Assembly: GCA_036518955.1 (NCBI GenBank)
Contig: DATDMG010000538.1
Span: 1 to 8,325, forward strand
Direction: 5' to 3'
DNA: 8,325 bases
DNA from: DATDMG01 sp036518955
GTDB lineage: Bacteria > Actinomycetota > Actinomycetes > Actinomycetales > Kineosporiaceae
The notes under the pieces are model-generated. The model had not been told where the DNA came from, ran no database searches, and saw only the letters and a program-made list of their open reading frames with translations. How positions within the stretch are numbered: position 1 is the stretch's first letter; the number at the start of each line of letters is the position of its first letter. The translations under genes were made by a program, and so were the position numbers. Below, piece by piece: positions 7,075 to 8,325 of this stretch.

Positions 7075-7173
7075 TCAGTGGATAATGAGCCTTATCCGCT
7101 CAGTATTCGTATGATCTCAGTGGATAACACGCTCTGGATGGGCCCCGAACCCGGCGGGGAACTCAGCGGATAA
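7075..7173 (+). repeat. Internal resolution site (IRS-like): inverted core plus two direct accessory motifs for TnpI
   Basis: Four copies of one 11-bp motif are present. The core has TCAGTGGATAA (7075-7085) and its partner TTATCCGCTCA (7092-7102) facing each other across the 6-bp spacer TGAGCC. Two further copies follow in the same orientation as the first: TCAGTGGATAA (7117-7127) and TCAGCGGATAA (7163-7173), spaced 42 and 46 bp start to start. The consensus is TSAGYGGATAA. The Tn4430 internal resolution site has the same plan: an inverted core where TnpI exchanges strands, and two direct accessory repeats that impose directionality. The tnpI gene begins 19 bases downstream, as expected. TATGAT at 7110-7115, between core and accessory motifs, is a possible tnpI -10, so site occupancy could autoregulate tnpI. 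No other copy of the motif was seen in the window. Confidence 0.82.
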
Positions 7174-7192
7174 GAACGGTGGGTGCGGCACC

Positions 7193-8089
7193 ATGGACGC
7201 TCAGATCCTCCCGCTCCGTTCGGGCGCCGGCCCGACCGTCGAGTCCGCCCGGGCGGTGGCCGACCGGTACCTGTCCCGGTGCAAGCTCGCCCCGAAGACC
7301 GTGACGGCCTACCGGCGGCAGACCGCCGCCTACACCGCCTGGCTCGGCACGCACCCCGACGCCCACCCGGACGCCTTCACCGACGCGGTCGGTGCCGAGG
7401 CCGCGGTCACCGCCTGGCGCCGGCACCTGCTCACGTCCGGGGCCAGCCCGTCCAGCGTCAACCAGGGGTTGGCCGCGGTCACCCTGCTGTACGAGCACGG
7501 CGCCAGCCTGCGGATCAAGGTCAAGCGGGCCCGGGTCCCCCGCCCCGGCGAACCCGACGCCCTCACCCCCGCCCAGCAGGGCGCCCTCGAGCGCGCCGCC
7601 ACCCGCCGCGGCGTCCGCGATGCCGCCATCATCGCCGTGCTGCTCTACACCGGCGCCCGGGTCGAGGAGTGCGCCCGACTGACCACCGACGACCTCGCCA
7701 TCACCGCCCGCACCGGCAAGGCCCACCTGGTCGGCAAGGGCGACCAGGCCCGCGACATCCCGCTGCCGGCGAAAGCCCGCGACAAGGTCAGCGCCTGGCT
7801 CGACCAGCGCGGCCGAGACCCCGGCCCGCTGTGGACCGGGCAACGCGGCCCGCTGACCATCTCCGGCATCACCCAAGTCGTCCTGGCCGTCGGCGACGAC
7901 GCCAAACTGCCCGGCCTGCGTCCCCACCGATGCCGGCACACCTATGCCACCCGGCTCCGACAAGGCGGAGCCGACCCCGCCCAGATCCAGGCCCTGCTCG
8001 GTCATGCCACCCTCGAGACCGCGGGCCGCTACTTCCGCGCCGGCCCCGCCGAGCAGGCCGCCGTCATCGAGCGGATCTTCGAGGAGTAG
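7193..8089 (+). CDS. tnpI: Tyrosine recombinase, TnpI-type cointegrate resolvase
   Basis: This 298-residue tyrosine recombinase should resolve Tn3 cointegrates by strand exchange at the adjacent IRS-like site. Residues about 15-103 form the helical SAM-like N-terminal core-binding domain. The catalytic domain carries all expected residues: R156 (YTGARVEE), K182 (VGKGDQ), H245 and R248 (PHRCRHTYATRL), H271 (LLGHATLE) and nucleophile Y280 (AGRYFRA). The length suits the XerC/XerD/TnpI group. The start is ATG 7193; a weak GGTGGG lies nine bases upstream. The call of TnpI rather than a generic integrase rests on context: it lies inside the terminal repeats, next to a four-motif site, and no serine resolvase is present. 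Unlike in Tn4430 it is at the far end of the element from tnpA. Only 57 bases separate its stop from IRR. Confidence 0.88.
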   Translation: MDAQILPLRSGAGPTVESARAVADRYLSRCKLAPKTVTAYRRQTAAYTAWLGTHPDAHPDAFTDAVGAEAAVTAWRRHLLTSGASPSSVNQGLAAVTLLYEHGASLRIKVKRARVPRPGEPDALTPAQQGALERAATRRGVRDAAIIAVLLYTGARVEECARLTTDDLAITARTGKAHLVGKGDQARDIPLPAKARDKVSAWLDQRGRDPGPLWTGQRGPLTISGITQVVLAVGDDAKLPGLRPHRCRHTYATRLRQGGADPAQIQALLGHATLETAGRYFRAGPAEQAAVIERIFEE

Positions 8090-8146
8090 CCCCGCCTCCG
8101 CCCAGCAGGCGACAACCCGTAACCCAGCTCACCTACCCTGATACTG

Positions 8147-8184
8147 CCTACCGCCGGATTTCCGGCCGATGGTCCCCAAGGGCC
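8147..8184 (-). repeat. Right terminal inverted repeat (IRR) of the Tn3-family element
   Basis: Read from outside inward on the minus strand, this 38-bp sequence begins GGCCCTTGGGGACC and ends GGCGGTAGG. It is the inverted partner of 1821-1859. Its length is exactly the family standard. The inner end is TAGG rather than TAAG. It contains its own dyad, GCCGGA-AA-TCCGGC, at the place where IRL has CGGGA-AA-TCCCG. The dyad lies just after tnpI and might also act as a weak transcript hairpin. Confidence 0.85.
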
Positions 8185-8325
8185 CTGTCGGCGCAGCAGT
8201 ACGCCCGCCCGACGCCTTACCCGCCGCAAGGTCGCCCGCCGCGGCGACCGGTCCATCCCCCGGACCCGGCTGGAGGCCCTGTTCACCGACGACCGGCACG
8301 GACTACGGGAACGGGTGCTGTGGCG
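8185..8325 (+). pseudogene. Interior fragment of a second tyrosine integrase, cut by IRR and by the window edge
   Basis: The plus-strand frame containing the CGC codon at 8225 is open from the transposon edge to the end of the window. It reads TRRKVARRGDRSIPR followed by TRLEALFTDDRHGL and RERVLWR. From general knowledge of actinobacterial integrases, a stretch of the form DRTRAIPR...LERLL...LRERTLWRMLYETAAR lies at the entry to the catalytic domain, just before the first catalytic arginine, and this fragment fits it. There is no start codon or N-terminal domain between IRR and the fragment, so the 5' part is missing. It is not a copy of the TnpI in this window. Whether the gene is complete downstream of the catalytic entry cannot be seen. 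Confidence 0.5.

Larger units (their letters stand above)
1821..8184. mobile_element. Tn3-family transposon with tyrosine recombinase (Tn4430-like resolution), cargo-bearing
   Basis: The element is defined by a matched pair of terminal inverted repeats (1821-1859 and 8147-8184), a Tn3-family TnpA, a four-motif resolution site and a tyrosine recombinase. It is about 6.36 kb long. The order is IRL, tnpA (+), secreted protein (+), lipoprotein (+), unknown gene (-), resolution site, tnpI (+), IRR. In Tn4430 tnpI and its site sit beside tnpA; here about 2 kb of cargo separates them. No resistance, toxin-antitoxin or catabolic gene is recognisable in the cargo. The bases outside the repeats (gcgac on the left, ctgtc on the right) do not form the expected 5-bp target duplication, and the two flanks come from different genes. 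The boundaries are good to within a base or two, because the outer G run of the repeats is imperfect. Confidence 0.85.

Noticed and set aside
6203..7114. 303-residue plus-strand frame across the lipoprotein end and the minus-strand gene
   Set aside because: It overlaps two better supported genes, is Arg/Pro/Gln-rich, and lacks a ribosome site, whereas the minus-strand frame has a good one.
7163..8005. 280-residue minus-strand frame antisense to tnpI
   Set aside because: Gly/Ala/Val-rich mirror of a recombinase with all catalytic residues intact.

Overview
The window is GC-rich throughout, with strong G/C bias at third codon positions, GTG/TTG starts and Sec/lipoprotein signals typical of Actinobacteria. 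No gene allows a genus call. The setting looks like the accessory genome (plasmid or genomic island): a Tn3-family transposon sits between fragments of two other genes.

Left flank (1-1820). Two minus-strand genes: a small ribbon-helix-helix-like protein reaching the window edge (1-257), and an unrecognised protein (387-1634). The reading frame of the second continues without a stop up to position 1820, where the transposon end begins, so the gene is probably 5'-truncated by the insertion.

Transposon (about 1821-8184, about 6.4 kb). It is bounded by inverted repeats IRL (1821-1859) and IRR (8147-8184), which match at 34 positions with one gap and end inward in TAAG/TAGG, as Tn3-family ends do. 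Inside, left to right: tnpA (Tn3 DDE transposase), a predicted secreted four-cysteine protein, a predicted lipoprotein, a convergent unrecognised minus-strand gene, a resolution site, and a tyrosine recombinase. The resolution site (7075-7173) has two inverted 11-bp motifs around a 6-bp spacer plus two direct copies of the same motif. This is the layout of the TnpI/IRS cointegrate-resolution system of Tn4430 and Tn5401, so the recombinase is called TnpI. The gene order differs from Tn4430: tnpA is at the opposite end, and cargo lies between tnpA and the resolution module.

Right flank (8185-8325). A plus-strand frame resembles the middle of another tyrosine integrase, cut by IRR and running off the window. 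The two flanks do not belong to one gene and no 5-bp target duplication is visible, so the locus has probably been rearranged since insertion.

Working model: TnpA acts on the two terminal repeats and forms cointegrates; TnpI resolves them at the IRS. The IRS lies between the divergent minus-strand gene and tnpI, so TnpI binding could also regulate both. The envelope-directed cargo has no assigned function. No rRNA, tRNA or CRISPR was seen.
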